DNA of 28,865 nt, taken from positions 1 to 28,865 of the forward strand of contig UQNQ01000021.1 in assembly GCA_900542425.1 (NCBI GenBank). Direction: 5' to 3'. The notes under the pieces were generated by a model, which searched no databases, was not told the DNA's origin, and saw nothing but the letters and a program-made list of their open reading frames with translations. Position numbers and translations under genes: made by a program. Positions 1 to 7,127 of the stretch are shown here, in pieces. This DNA is from an uncultured Eubacteriales bacterium. GTDB lineage: Bacteria; Bacillota; Clostridia; Oscillospirales; CAG-272. Within the stretch, counting starts at the first letter, position 1. Each line of letters starts with the position of its first letter.

Positions 1-568
1 GCTCGCTTTCCGGATGTTCGCCGCCGTATCGTGTCGGACCGCCGGAATAAATCCCGTGTTCTTTTTCAAGCTTGCGGCATTCGGAAAAGCCTGCATCGTA
101 ATTGTGATTCAGGTCCACACCGCGTGCATTTGCCTGCCATGAAGCAAAATTCAAATTTCCGCCGTTCATGGAGATCAGACGCTCTTTGAGCGGACCTGCC
201 GTATCTGCGCCGTGTATCTCGATTTCGACACCGTCGGGATTGAGCATGGGGATGACATAAATCGAGCGATGGGCGAGAATATAACGAACATCAAAGCCGC
301 CGGCAAGCCGCGTGTTAGATCGTTCGCAGGAGAGTGCGTCCTCAAGAAATTTGACAAGCAAAAGAGACGTAATATGCTCCATCCCATGATGCGCTCCTAC
401 AAAAAGAGAAGCGCTTTTTCCGTGTCCGATGCGCAGGCACAGAATGCCTCGCCCCAAAATGCTGTTGCCGATAAAACTGCTTTCCGTTCCCGGAAATCGC
501 TCCGATATGGTGTTGACGTAGGCCAAAATTCGTTCATAGCCGCAAATTGCTTCGTAATCGATTTCCAA
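1..568 (-). CDS. M14 family zinc carboxypeptidase, N-terminal part (runs off the window)
   Basis: A continuous 189-codon frame reads leftwards off the window. It carries the M14 metallopeptidase signatures: GAHHGMEH (zinc ligands H61 and E64 of HxxE), PMLNPDGVE, and NARGVDLNHNY, which holds the substrate-binding Asn-Arg pair, followed by a YSGG...E stretch. The third zinc His and the catalytic Glu would lie beyond base 1. The family removes C-terminal residues from peptides; in Firmicutes many members cleave gamma-D-Glu-meso-Dap in murein peptides, which is a plausible but unproven role here. No signal peptide precedes the domain, so it may act in the cytoplasm on recycled muropeptides. I chose the TTG at 568 because AAAGGAG lies 11 bases upstream; an in-frame GTG at 613 has no ribosome site. 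Confidence 0.88.
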   Translation of the reverse strand, partial: MEIDYEAICGYERILAYVNTISERFPGTESSFIGNSILGRGILCLRIGHGKSASLFVGAHHGMEHITSLLLVKFLEDALSCERSNTRLAGGFDVRYILAHRSIYVIPMLNPDGVEIEIHGADTAGPLKERLISMNGGNLNFASWQANARGVDLNHNYDAGFSECRKLEKEHGIYSGGPTRYGGEHPESE

Positions 569-626
569 GGTATGGACCGCTCCTTTCTGTGATTCACAAA
601 GGATTTGTAACACGAGGGGTTATGAC

Positions 627-647
627 AGTATATGCCGGATTCCGGCA
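627..647 (-). promoter_or_regulatory. Candidate -10 and palindrome upstream of the M14 peptidase
   Basis: Read leftwards, TATACT (632-627) abuts a perfect 7-1-7 palindrome TGCCGGA-T-TCCGGCA (633-647). A convincing -35 at the right distance is not visible. The palindrome lies where a repressor or activator would touch polymerase. The rest of the 569-770 spacer is AT-rich and holds no gene that I can support. Confidence 0.3.
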
Positions 648-770
648 AATTGATAGGATATCTCGGAAACGATCTGAATGATTTTCAGATGCAATAAAAA
701 TCAAAAATTCCGGTTCAACATTTTTTTATGAAGAAGTCAGGATGAATGTGAATGTTTTTTTAAAAAATCA

Positions 771-782
771 GAACAAAAGTTT
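771..782 (+). promoter_or_regulatory. LexA (SOS) box
   Basis: GAACAAAAGTTT fits the Gram-positive/clostridial LexA box GAAC-N4-GTTY. It ends two bases inside the -35 hexamer of the lexA promoter, so bound LexA would block polymerase. This is the usual autoregulatory layout. Confidence 0.8.
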
Positions 783-809
783 GATTTTTGCAAAAAGGTA
801 TGGTATAAT
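781..809 (+). promoter_or_regulatory. lexA promoter
   Basis: TTGATT (781-786), a 17-base spacer and TATAAT (804-809) form a strong sigma-A promoter. It is followed by AAGGAGG (827-833) and ATG at 843. Confidence 0.88.
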
Positions 810-842
810 GAAAAAAAGATAAAAGCAAGGAGGCTGAAGAGG

Positions 843-1451
843 ATGCAAAGTTTGACCGAACGCGAAAAGGAAATCTATCAATATATTTGCGATACGACGG
901 AAGCAAACGGATATGCGCCGTCGGTTCGTGATATTAAGTCGGCGCTCGGAATCAAAAGTACGGCAACCGTACATTCCTATTTGATTAAGCTGGAAATGAA
1001 AGGGTACATTCATAAGGAGCAGGGCAAAAGCCGTACGCTGCGCGTTGATGCGGACGGCGTTACCGGTGCGCCGTCTGTACGAGTTCCGGTAGTCGGTCAG
1101 GTCGCGGCGGGACTTCCGATTCTTGCCCAGGAAAATTTTGACGGTTATGTGGAATACTGTCCTCCAAGAGGCATGACAAGAGGAGAGCTTTTTGCGCTGA
1201 AAATCAAGGGTGAGAGTATGATAGAGGCGGGTATTATGAACGGGGACTACGTAATTGTAAGCCGCACGAGTTATGTGGAAAACGGGGATATTGCCGTTGT
1301 CCTCATTGACGATGAGGCAACCGTCAAAACCTTCTACAAGGAAAATGGCGTATTTCGGCTTCAGCCTGAAAATCATACGATGAAGCCCATTATCACGAAA
1401 GATGTATACATTCTCGGAAAGGTTGTTGCGAATCTTCGCTACTATAACTAA
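843..1451 (+). CDS. lexA: LexA, SOS-response repressor
   Basis: This 202-residue protein matches LexA from end to end. Residues 1-65 are the winged-helix DNA-binding domain (SVRDIKSALGIKSTATVHSYL is the recognition region). The self-cleavage site is A89-G90 in VGQVAAGLP. The catalytic dyad is S125 (KGESM) and K162 (EATVKTF). LexA represses DNA-damage genes; RecA-ssDNA filaments trigger its self-cleavage. It binds as a dimer, and a matching box overlaps its own promoter. The start is fixed by AAGGAGG nine bases upstream. The next gene begins five bases after the stop, so the two are probably co-transcribed. Confidence 0.97.
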   Translation: MQSLTEREKEIYQYICDTTEANGYAPSVRDIKSALGIKSTATVHSYLIKLEMKGYIHKEQGKSRTLRVDADGVTGAPSVRVPVVGQVAAGLPILAQENFDGYVEYCPPRGMTRGELFALKIKGESMIEAGIMNGDYVIVSRTSYVENGDIAVVLIDDEATVKTFYKENGVFRLQPENHTMKPIITKDVYILGKVVANLRYYN

Positions 1452-1456
1452 ATATT

Positions 1457-2281
1457 ATGCCAAATCGGATTTTGTGCTCGACCGGTACTATCGTTGGTCG
1501 GGCAAATGCTTTTGATTATCATGTGATAATCGAAAATAAAAACGCAGTAAATGCGGACGGCTTTGAGCTCATGATGCTGAAAGCTTGGTACGGATATCTT
1601 CCTGAGATTGCAAAGACCCTCCAGAAAGCTGGTGTATTGACGCCTACCATTCACTTTGAAAAAGATATCGGCGCTTTGCTTGGACTCGGTTCCGAGGAGG
1701 ATCACCGCGAGGGATTGCGGCTGTTTGCCGCGAATGCCGATATGGCGGAGGCGGTGGGAGCGGAAAAAGCCGTCTTTCATTTATGGGACGGCAGATTTTC
1801 CTCCGAACAGATATCGAAAGCGATTGAAACGTTAGATGTCTTGTATGAAATCTGCGAACGGCGAGGGGTACGTCTCGCCGTGGAAAATGTACCGTCCCGT
1901 TCACCGACACCATTTCAAAATCTGCTTTCTGTTGCAGCACTGTATCCGGATGCCCGCTTTACATTTGATACGCGTCACGCATCCTATATGGGGGAATGTG
2001 GAGCAATTTTTCAAAGTGAAATTTGGGGAGAACGTATCTGTCATTTCCATGTCAGTGATTATTCAGGGGAAACGGTGCCTGGAATGTGGGGGGTGACTCG
2101 TCCGATTCTGCATCCCGGGGAAGGAGTGATCGATTTTGAACGGTTGTTTGCCGAAATGCCGGCATATCACGGTGGTACGGTAACCTTGGAGTCTCCTGTT
2201 CTTGAAGAGGACGGAAATCTTGATTTGCCGAAGCTGAATCGTTCGCTTGATTATCTTTCAGAAAAATTAAGGAATCGTTGA
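1457..2281 (+). CDS. Sugar phosphate isomerase/epimerase-like TIM-barrel protein
   Basis: A 274-residue protein of the xylose-isomerase-like TIM-barrel superfamily (AP endonuclease family 2 fold). Typical strand ends with likely metal ligands are visible: a Glu in LAVENVPSR, an Asp and His in FTFDTRHASY, HFHVSD, and the HPGEGVIDF motif near the C-terminus. Members isomerise or epimerise sugars, or act as endonuclease IV; the substrate cannot be read here. The gene starts five bases after the lexA stop and has no clear ribosome site, so translation is probably coupled to lexA. If so, it would be SOS-induced, and an endonuclease IV-like role deserves consideration, although the overall motif pattern looks more like the epimerase branch. 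Confidence 0.8.
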   Translation: MPNRILCSTGTIVGRANAFDYHVIIENKNAVNADGFELMMLKAWYGYLPEIAKTLQKAGVLTPTIHFEKDIGALLGLGSEEDHREGLRLFAANADMAEAVGAEKAVFHLWDGRFSSEQISKAIETLDVLYEICERRGVRLAVENVPSRSPTPFQNLLSVAALYPDARFTFDTRHASYMGECGAIFQSEIWGERICHFHVSDYSGETVPGMWGVTRPILHPGEGVIDFERLFAEMPAYHGGTVTLESPVLEEDGNLDLPKLNRSLDYLSEKLRNR

Positions 2282-2328
2282 AATTTTGTGAAGAATGCTT
2301 TTGGTTCTTGCTTTTTATGAAAAAAAGG

Positions 2329-2357
2329 TTGAATTTGTCCCAAATGTGTGATACTAT
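2329..2357 (+). promoter_or_regulatory. Promoter of the trigger-factor-like lipoprotein gene
   Basis: TTGAAT (2329-2334), a 17-base spacer and TACTAT (2352-2357). It lies between the TIM-barrel gene and the lipoprotein start at 2407. Confidence 0.65.
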
Positions 2358-2406
2358 TATAAAATCCGAAACGGTAAACAAGAAAAAATGATTGGATGGG
2401 AAAATT

Positions 2407-3840
2407 ATGAAAAAACTCATTTGCCTGATATTGGCGCTTGCCGTATGCACCGTGCTGTTTGCAGGATGCGGTAAATTTGATATGGACAATGAAGATTTGA
2501 CTGCCTATGTAAAGCTTGGAGATATTACGGAATTTACGTATGAAGAGGTTTGCAGACAATATGAAGAGTATCGTGAGCAGCTTGCAGAATCGACAACTTC
2601 TTTTTCTCCGGCATCGGGTTATACGCTCGATTTCCTTGTGAAAGCGGAACTTGTCGGCGAGGATGATTCATTGACGGAAATTGAAAAATGGACGCATAAC
2701 AGCGATGATGATTATGTCAAAGAATATGATGTTTATCGGAATGGCGATTATTCCGCATTTGACTATGCTCTTTGCTATAAGGTAAGCGATGCTTCCGACA
2801 GTACGACGACCGCGCGTTCCGTTGAGATCGGCAAAGAATTTTCGTTTACGATGGAACTTGATGAGGATTATGAGGATGAAACGCTTGCCGGAAAAACCGT
2901 TAAGTTTACCATCAATGTAAAGAAGGCTCTTCCTGCTGTTTATGCGGACACCTATATTTCTGATATGCTGCTCGCTTTTTATAATGCGGTATCCGGAAGC
3001 AAAGAAATTATTGAGTACGGCGATACCGTCAAGATGGATTTTACCGGAACCATTGACGGGGAAAAATTTGACGGTGGCACCGGCGAGGATTTCTCTATTG
3101 TCGTTGGCGAAGGAGAATTGATAAAAGAATTCGAGGATCAGCTTGTCGGTCACAAGAACAGAGAAGAATTTGAGATCACGGTAACTTATCCGGAAGATTA
3201 TGAGGATGAAGATCTTGCCGGTAAGGAAGCGGTATTTACTATTAAAATCCAAGACGTGTATAATGATAACGATTTGATTGAGGATAATACTCCTTTCCAT
3301 TCTCTGTGGGAGCTGAAATATGCGTTCCGTGTTGAGGTTTACGCTCCGTTCGGTGTGGCGGATATTGTTTATGACCGTTCCGAATTGATTGCTTATCCGG
3401 AAAAATTGCTTTCTGAATTTGAGAAAATATATACCAATTATGTGAACCAGGAAATTGCAGCAAATATTCAGCTTTATGCACAGTATGGAACAGTCTATAC
3501 AAAACAAGAGATGAGAGAGATGTTGTATCCTGACGGCAGTGATAAGACATATATTGAGGAATCTGCAAAAAGGTCTGCTTATCGGTATATTGTTGTCAAA
3601 TTGGTGCAAAAAGAGCTTGGTCTTGAATATACCGAGGAGGATTATCAAAACGATCTTCAGAAAATGGCCGATGAGTATACGGCATATTACGGAGAAGAAT
3701 ATACGGCAAAGGATATCGAAAAGCTTTTCGGAGAACAAATTATGCGTTATTCTTTCATTGAGACGCTTGTGAGCGAGACGCTTGTTGAACGGATTTCCGA
3801 TATGCCGGAGATTCCGCAGAAAACTTCTTCTGACTCGTAA
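2407..3840 (+). CDS. Lipoprotein with trigger-factor-type FKBP peptidyl-prolyl isomerase module
   Basis: A 477-residue exported lipoprotein. The signal peptide starts MKKLICLILAL and ends in the lipobox LFAGC (lipidated C21). Residues 204-285 match the FKBP/PPIase domain of trigger factor (GDTVKMDFTGTIDGEKFDGG, then FEDQLVGHKN and the PEDYEDEDLAGKEAVFTIKI tail). An earlier stretch near residues 153-175 repeats that tail (EDYEDETLAGKTVKFTINV), so a first, degenerate FKBP-like module seems to precede it. The C-terminal 190 residues are acidic and helical, like the chaperone arms of trigger factor or SurA. It probably folds exported proteins at the outer face of the membrane, in the manner of PrsA; this role is inferred. 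The ribosome-binding N-terminal domain of cytosolic trigger factor is absent. I prefer ATG 2407 over 2392 because it begins a standard signal peptide. Confidence 0.88.
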   Translation: MKKLICLILALAVCTVLFAGCGKFDMDNEDLTAYVKLGDITEFTYEEVCRQYEEYREQLAESTTSFSPASGYTLDFLVKAELVGEDDSLTEIEKWTHNSDDDYVKEYDVYRNGDYSAFDYALCYKVSDASDSTTTARSVEIGKEFSFTMELDEDYEDETLAGKTVKFTINVKKALPAVYADTYISDMLLAFYNAVSGSKEIIEYGDTVKMDFTGTIDGEKFDGGTGEDFSIVVGEGELIKEFEDQLVGHKNREEFEITVTYPEDYEDEDLAGKEAVFTIKIQDVYNDNDLIEDNTPFHSLWELKYAFRVEVYAPFGVADIVYDRSELIAYPEKLLSEFEKIYTNYVNQEIAANIQLYAQYGTVYTKQEMREMLYPDGSDKTYIEESAKRSAYRYIVVKLVQKELGLEYTEEDYQNDLQKMADEYTAYYGEEYTAKDIEKLFGEQIMRYSFIETLVSETLVERISDMPEIPQKTSSDS

Positions 3841-3850
3841 TCGATCTAAG

Positions 3851-3880
3851 AACACCGGGACGGATGTCCCGGTGTTTTGT
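3851..3880 (+). terminator. Rho-independent terminator
   Basis: An 11-bp perfect stem (AACACCGGGAC / GTCCCGGTGTT) with a GGAT loop, followed by TTGT. It sits ten bases after the lipoprotein stop. Confidence 0.92.
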
Positions 3881-4183
3881 TGTAATAAGAACATCCTGTG
3901 TTAGATGTGGGGCGGGATAGATTGGAATTTCATTGTGTGGAAAGGAGAGCGGTCTTTCGGTCAAGATAAGAAATCATAGAGAAAGGCTTTTTTCAAAAGT
4001 TGAGCAGAAAAATTTCGCGCAGACAAAAATGAATTTCACGGACGGAGAAAGGCAGAGAAATGTGATGCATCTTAAAATTTTTTACGGCAATTTTTGATTT
4101 GTGAAAACTGCCTCCATGATTTTTATATATGATTATATCTTTAACAATTCATGCTGTGCTTTGAAAAACATTGTTGTAAACCG
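3881..4183. other. Intergenic spacer without a supported gene
   Basis: About 300 AT-rich bases lie between the terminator of the lipoprotein gene and the promoter of the FMN reductase. I found no ORF with a credible ribosome site, no tRNA-like fold and no riboswitch consensus. Confidence 0.6.
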
Positions 4184-4212
4184 TTGATTTTTTCACATTC
4201 TATTTATATAAT
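4184..4212 (+). promoter_or_regulatory. Promoter of the FMN reductase gene
   Basis: TTGATT (4184-4189), a 17-base spacer and TATAAT (4207-4212). The leader is short, and GGGAGG lies just before the ATG at 4243. Confidence 0.85.
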
Positions 4213-4242
4213 GATAGAAAAATATGATTGGGAGGCAAAAGA

Positions 4243-4863
4243 ATGAAAGTACTTTTGATAAATGGAAGTCCGCATGAGAAGGGATGTACCTATACGGCGC
4301 TTTGCGAGGCGGCGGAAGTTTTTTTTAAGAATGGGATTGAAGCGGAAATTTTATATTTGGGCAAAGAGCCGGTTGCTGGTTGTATTGCCTGCGGCGCGTG
4401 TCGGAATACGGGACGCTGCTTTGTCTGCGATAAAGTAAACGAGATCATTGAGCGACTGGATCAAATAGACGGGATGATTGTTGGTTCGCCGGTATATTAT
4501 GCGGGAATTTCCGGCCAGATCACGTCTTTTCTGGACAGATTGTTTTATGCGGCAGGCGGAAAAATGGCAGGGAAGCCGGCGGCGGCTGTGGTGTCCTGCC
4601 GGCGCGGCGGGGCTTCCGCAGCCTTTGAAATTCTGAATAAATATTTTATGATGACGAATATGCCGGTCGTCAGTTCCCAATACTGGAATCAGGTACATGG
4701 CAATACGCCTGAAGAAGTCAAAAAAGATTTGGAAGGACTTCAAACGGTGCGAGTGCTTGCCGAAAATATGACATGGCTTCTGCGGTGTATAGATGCCGGC
4801 AAGAAGGCCGGTGTGCCGTATCCGGTATATGAGCCAAAGATCAGAACCAATTTTATCAGATAA
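4243..4863 (+). CDS. Flavodoxin-fold NADPH-dependent FMN reductase family protein
   Basis: A 206-residue flavoprotein of the NADPH-dependent FMN reductase/iron-sulfur flavoprotein-like group. The N-terminal strand and phosphate loop (LLINGSPHEKGCT) bind FMN, and GSPVYYAGISGQ is the second flavin contact. Between them sits a cysteine-rich loop (C47, C50, C53, C59, C62), which extends the usual C-x-x-C-x-x-C pattern of this branch; whether it holds an iron-sulfur cluster cannot be told from the sequence. These enzymes move electrons from NAD(P)H to flavin, quinones or other acceptors in the cytoplasm. ATG 4243 was chosen over 4228 because GGGAGG falls at the right distance upstream. It appears to be a single-gene unit. 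Confidence 0.85.
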   Translation: MKVLLINGSPHEKGCTYTALCEAAEVFFKNGIEAEILYLGKEPVAGCIACGACRNTGRCFVCDKVNEIIERLDQIDGMIVGSPVYYAGISGQITSFLDRLFYAAGGKMAGKPAAAVVSCRRGGASAAFEILNKYFMMTNMPVVSSQYWNQVHGNTPEEVKKDLEGLQTVRVLAENMTWLLRCIDAGKKAGVPYPVYEPKIRTNFIR

Positions 4864-4997
4864 GTCTTTGAGGAAGGAATCGCTATAAGAAAAACTGCCC
4901 CTTCAACATATGTTTGAGGTATTTTATATAAGTATTTCGTATCGTGTATGCATTTTCTCATGATTTTTACGCTGATGTTTTTTGAGTTTTAAAGAAA

Positions 4998-5017
4998 AAG
5001 GAGGTGAAAAAGCTATT
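4998..5017 (+). promoter_or_regulatory. Strong ribosome site placed before an ATT codon
   Basis: AAGGAGGTG (4998-5006) is a near-perfect Shine-Dalgarno sequence ten bases before ATT 5015-5017. The codons after it encode a standard lipoprotein signal peptide. No ATG, GTG or TTG lies in this frame at the expected spot. Confidence 0.6.
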
Positions 5018-6799
5018 AAATCCGCAAAAATTTTCTGTATGCTTTTCATTTCGGTAATCATCCTTTTTTCTGTGTCTTGTGGAAAAAAAGAACAGTATGA
5101 TCCGGTTTTTACTCTTGCTGACGGATATACGCTTTCGGGAGAGACGATTTCAGGAACGGTTTACGGAGAGACTGCGGTGATGACGTATGACATTCTTACA
5201 AGCCGTGACAGCGTAATCGTTTTTTCGGATTCTACCAGAGAGCAGTATGTAGAAAATGGAGCGATTCCGTTAGAGGAAGGAATCAATTCTTTTATCTTAT
5301 GTCTGTCAAACGGCAGAGAAGAGCGGGAATATTATCTTGAAATTGAGCTTGTCCTCCTGGAGGATTTTGAGATCCGCGTGATGGAACCTGAGCGAACTTA
5401 TCATATCGGGGAGCGCTTTGACAGAAGCTCTGTTGAAATTATAGCGCGGACATCACAGGGGGAAGTTGTGATCATTGACCGTTATCAAACAGAATACGAA
5501 TTTTCTTCTCTTGGTGAGCATACGGTCGGAATTGAAATCGGAGGACTCTATCACAGCTTTCAGGTAAAGGTGACAGAAGAATATGTTCCTGTCCTTGACG
5601 AAGCTTTTTCCGCCGACGGCGTGCAATATTTGTTGTCAGATGGAACGGCGGTTCTTCTTTCAGCAGATGCGATTACCGGCTTTTTTGCCGTGCCGGCATC
5701 CGTTATCTCGGACGGGGTTTCTTATTCCGTGACGGAAATTGCGGCGGGAGCATTTGAAAACAATACGGGACTTACCGGTATTCAGATTCCGGATGGTTTG
5801 CGCATCATTGGTGACAGCGCCTTTTCCGGCTGTACATCGCTTGAATGGGTGGAAATGCCGGATACACTGGATACGCTTGGCCGTTTTGCCTTTGCGGACT
5901 GTTCCTCCCTGTTTGCATTTTCTGTCCCGACAGGACCGACGGAGATTCCCACGGGAGCTTTTTCAGGCTGTACTTCTTTGATGCGGATTACCCTTCCGGA
6001 TACCTTTGAGGCGGTAGGAGATTTTGCATTTTCCGGTTGCGAGTCCTTACTGTCAGTTTCGATGCCGGATACGCTGCGGTCAATCGGAGCAGGAGCGTTT
6101 GAGAATTGTTTTTCTTTGGAACGCATGGTAATAGGACGTCTTGACTTTATAGGAAATCGAGCATTTTCGAATTGTCAGGCGCTTTCCGCATTTGCATGTG
6201 CGGATATTTCCGAGATTGGAGAAGATGTTTTTGCCGATTCTCCGGATGTTGTTTTGTATACGGGAATGCAGAGCGGACTCCTCGAATTCGGAAAAAGCTA
6301 TGGCATTCCAACCGAAACGGTAGAAGATGTCCCCCTCTTTATCGCTCTGCCGGAAACCTTTGCCATTGGTTCCGAGTTCCCATATCGGGAGTTATGTGCT
6401 GTGCGGATAGAAGAAGGACGCATGGTACAAATCGATGATTATACGGTTGAATATGATACGGAAGCCTGCGGCTATCTCCCGGTTATATTTACCGCGGGGG
6501 ACTTGTCGGATGTTTTTACGGTTTTTGTGTCTTATGAAGAGCCGATTTTACTTGATACCGACACACGGGGAGCCGTTTATGCGTTTCATTTGGAGGATAT
6601 GACGGCAACGCTGGTATCGCTTCCCGAATACGTCAGAGAAAGTGATGTGTTTAACCCGAAGACCGAGGGGGTATTCCTTGTTCCGACAACACTTCTTCGG
6701 GACGATGGAATTTATACGGTAACGGGAGCTTTTGATGATGTTCTCGAAGGCTGTCAGAATATATCGAAGCTTATTTTTCCGAAAAATGAACAGGATTAA
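5015..6799 (+). CDS. BspA-type leucine-rich-repeat lipoprotein with Ig-like domains
   Basis: An exported surface protein of about 594 residues. It has a lipoprotein signal peptide (KSAKIFCMLFISVIILFSVSC, lipobox FSVSC), then a group-3 bacterial Ig-like domain (MEPERTYHIGERFDRSS...LGEHTVGI). Next come about eight BspA/LRR_5 repeats of 22-23 residues (pattern L..IG..AF.GCTSL..V.MPDT). A second Ig-like domain follows (ETFAIGSEF...DDYTVEYDT) and then a C-terminal tail. Such proteins usually bind host or matrix proteins or glycans; the ligand here is unknown. The start is unusual: the best ribosome site points to ATT 5015. The alternative is a TTG at 4982 that lies before the ribosome site and would add 11 charged residues to the signal peptide. 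Confidence 0.85.
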   Translation: MKSAKIFCMLFISVIILFSVSCGKKEQYDPVFTLADGYTLSGETISGTVYGETAVMTYDILTSRDSVIVFSDSTREQYVENGAIPLEEGINSFILCLSNGREEREYYLEIELVLLEDFEIRVMEPERTYHIGERFDRSSVEIIARTSQGEVVIIDRYQTEYEFSSLGEHTVGIEIGGLYHSFQVKVTEEYVPVLDEAFSADGVQYLLSDGTAVLLSADAITGFFAVPASVISDGVSYSVTEIAAGAFENNTGLTGIQIPDGLRIIGDSAFSGCTSLEWVEMPDTLDTLGRFAFADCSSLFAFSVPTGPTEIPTGAFSGCTSLMRITLPDTFEAVGDFAFSGCESLLSVSMPDTLRSIGAGAFENCFSLERMVIGRLDFIGNRAFSNCQALSAFACADISEIGEDVFADSPDVVLYTGMQSGLLEFGKSYGIPTETVEDVPLFIALPETFAIGSEFPYRELCAVRIEEGRMVQIDDYTVEYDTEACGYLPVIFTAGDLSDVFTVFVSYEEPILLDTDTRGAVYAFHLEDMTATLVSLPEYVRESDVFNPKTEGVFLVPTTLLRDDGIYTVTGAFDDVLEGCQNISKLIFPKNEQD

Positions 6800-6802
6800 C
6801 CA

Positions 6803-6831
6803 TTGACAAATGCTTGTCTGCATGTTACAAT
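6803..6831 (+). promoter_or_regulatory. Strong promoter of the small-transcript unit
   Basis: TTGACA (6803-6808), a 17-base spacer and TACAAT (6826-6831), only three bases after the LRR gene stop. It drives a region without a long gene. Confidence 0.8.
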
Positions 6832-6885
6832 AATATCAAATAAAGGAATTATATTCCTTTTCTGTGAAAAAGGCGGACTACAGGC

Positions 6886-6990
6886 ATGAAGAAGCGTTGG
6901 TACCAATTTTGCTGTTGTTACTTTCATTTTTCATGGGGTACGTTTGTGCCTTTTTCTCCTGAAGTGAGGTATTGTCTGAAAATCAGTTGA
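6886..6990 (+). CDS. Possible 34-residue Cys/aromatic-rich peptide
   Basis: ATG 6886 follows AGGCGG at nine bases. The 34-residue product begins MKKRWYQFCCCYF and holds four cysteines and many aromatic residues. It ends just before the terminator stem at 6994. It may be a leader peptide whose translation affects the downstream hairpin, a small secreted or membrane peptide, or a chance ORF inside an RNA. The ribosome site is weak, and I recognise no family. Confidence 0.25.
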   Translation: MKKRWYQFCCCYFHFSWGTFVPFSPEVRYCLKIS

Positions 6991-6993
6991 TAA

Positions 6994-7045
6994 GGTGCAT
7001 GGGGACTGTCTTTACCGGACAGTCGTCATGCACCGTTCTGTTTTT
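6994..7045 (+). terminator. Rho-independent terminator or attenuator of the small-transcript unit
   Basis: An outer stem GGTGCATG/CATGCACC and an inner stem GACTGTC/GACAGTC, separated by a 2-2 internal loop, are followed by GTTCTGTTTTT. It lies 83 bases before the cysteine-peptidase start. Confidence 0.85.
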
Positions 7046-7127
7046 AAACGCTGTCTGATCAGCGCCTCTGTGACAAACAGATTGTTTTCAGAGCAACCTT
7101 GGAAAAAATAAAATTCAGGAGGAATAA

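Larger units (their letters stand above)
6838..7045 (+). ncRNA. Candidate small RNA or long leader before the cysteine-peptidase operon
   Basis: A strong promoter (6803-6831) and a strong terminator (6994-7045) frame about 205 bases with no long ORF. A perfect 8-bp hairpin, AAAGGAAT-TAT-ATTCCTTT (6842-6860), falls right at the predicted 5' end, and the palindrome TTGGTACCAA lies further in. The unit could be a stand-alone regulatory RNA, a messenger for a 34-residue peptide, or an attenuated leader of the peptidase gene at 7128. I matched it to no known RNA family by eye. Confidence 0.4.

Noticed and set aside
768..1376. A 202-codon open frame opposite lexA
   Set aside because: It is a mirror of lexA codon use; LexA motifs and the promoter fix the plus strand as coding.
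2668..3894. A 408-codon open frame on the minus strand opposite the trigger-factor-like lipoprotein gene
   Set aside because: It has no ribosome site, and its protein is Ile/Phe-rich without any motif. It covers a gene with clear domains and a terminator on the other strand.
4890..4925. A terminator around the CATATG palindrome after the FMN reductase gene
   Set aside because: The stem is short and imperfect, and no T-run follows it.
7046..7127. A known riboswitch or T-box before the cysteine peptidase
   Set aside because: No T-box, SAM, purine, cyclic-di-GMP or other core motif that I know can be read in the leader.
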